Assembly (NCBI GenBank): GCA_028683635.1
Contig: JAQUHL010000010.1
Location: forward strand, 1 to 15,393
DNA length: 15,393 nucleotides
DNA from: Candidatus Cloacimonadota bacterium
GTDB taxonomy: Bacteria; Cloacimonadota; Cloacimonadia; Cloacimonadales; Cloacimonadaceae
Direction: 5' to 3'
Positions 15,105 through 15,393 of the stretch are shown in pieces. The notes beneath the pieces were generated by a model. The model was not told where the DNA came from, made no database searches, and was given only the letters and a program-made list of their open reading frames with translations. Position numbers and translations under genes: made by a program. Position 1 is the stretch's first letter. The number at the start of each line of letters is the position of its first letter.

Positions 15105-15393
15105 ATGACCAGAAGTTTGCTGATTCTCAGCTTGGTTCTTGCTGCTCTGGGCTTAAGTGCTCAGGGGCTTGAAACCTTTGACAATTTCACCTATACTGGA
15201 ACTGCCTATGTTGACGGCAATTTCGAGGGAAACAACGGTATCACCTGGAATTATCTGCACGCTACCGGTGCAATTGCAGGGACCAATAACAACGAAATTG
15301 AAGGCAATGGAATGATCCTGCGCCGTTCCGAAGTTCCCAGCAAGATCTATAGCGATCCCATTGCTGGCGGGATCGGCAGTTTTTCGGCTCAGC
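15105..15393 (+). CDS. Secreted protein, N-terminal part (runs off the window)
   Basis: A frame starting with ATG at 15105, preceded by a strong GGAGG (15095-15099) 5 bases away, is open to the window end (96 codons). Residues 1-20 are a textbook signal peptide: MTR, a leucine-rich core, then a likely cut after LSAQ. The mature start reads LETFDNFTYTGTAYVDGNF, then GNNGITWNY and later MILRRSEVPSKIYSDP with GGIGSFSAQ. This pattern is familiar from N-terminal modules of large secreted FCB-group proteins, often multidomain with lamin-tail, nuclease or sorting domains. The C-terminal part that would reveal the function is missing. Export is confident; the function is unknown. Confidence 0.85.
   Translation, partial: MTRSLLILSLVLAALGLSAQGLETFDNFTYTGTAYVDGNFEGNNGITWNYLHATGAIAGTNNNEIEGNGMILRRSEVPSKIYSDPIAGGIGSFSAQ

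Overview
The window looks like a bacterial contig, probably environmental, and it is almost entirely one gene train on the minus strand (about 14.68 kb down to 0.52 kb). The gene content fits a diderm, amino-acid-fermenting bacterium of the Cloacimonadota or a relative in the FCB group. The clues are an alternative GlmU-like sugar nucleotidyltransferase, an MlaF-type ATPase, a class III aminotransferase beside a thiolase, and a secreted protein of FCB style at the right edge. This assignment rests on gene style and is inference; no lineage marker in the window proves it.

Left edge (1 to about 525): a complete rpsJ (ribosomal protein S10) on the plus strand, then a short GTG-started frame I do not recognise. 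This stretch is only about 35% G+C by hand count (188 of 540 bases), against about 42% just to its right. rpsJ is not followed by rplC, and the minus-strand gene arriving from the right is cut where its hexapeptide-repeat domain should begin. The sequence near 520-540 is therefore probably an assembly chimera or a rearrangement breakpoint.

Main block (minus strand, read right to left): a thiolase, a GSA-aminomutase-like class III aminotransferase, and pyrG. A roughly 110-base gap with a possible weak terminator follows. Then come pgpH (c-di-AMP phosphodiesterase), ybeY, a CNNM/CBS transporter-like protein, a DUF3108-like exported protein, a VanZ-like protein, an MlaF-like ATPase, a Gx-transporter (ECF-S-like) membrane protein, a class A penicillin-binding protein, a GT2 glycosyltransferase and the truncated GlmU-like gene. 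From pgpH onward nearly every junction is a 4-20 base overlap, which suggests one translationally coupled envelope/RNA-maturation operon. The thiolase-aminotransferase pair may act in acyl-CoA metabolism, possibly a lysine-fermentation type pathway, rather than in tetrapyrrole synthesis.

Right edge (14680-15393): a 425-base intergenic region between divergent gene starts. It holds the most unusual element of the window, a perfect 41-bp inverted repeat with a single central base (14880-14962). It is built from TTAATC/GATTAA hexamers at exact 11-base spacing and sits inside a longer imperfect foldback (about 14836-15002). Downstream is the 5' end of a secreted protein gene that runs off the window.
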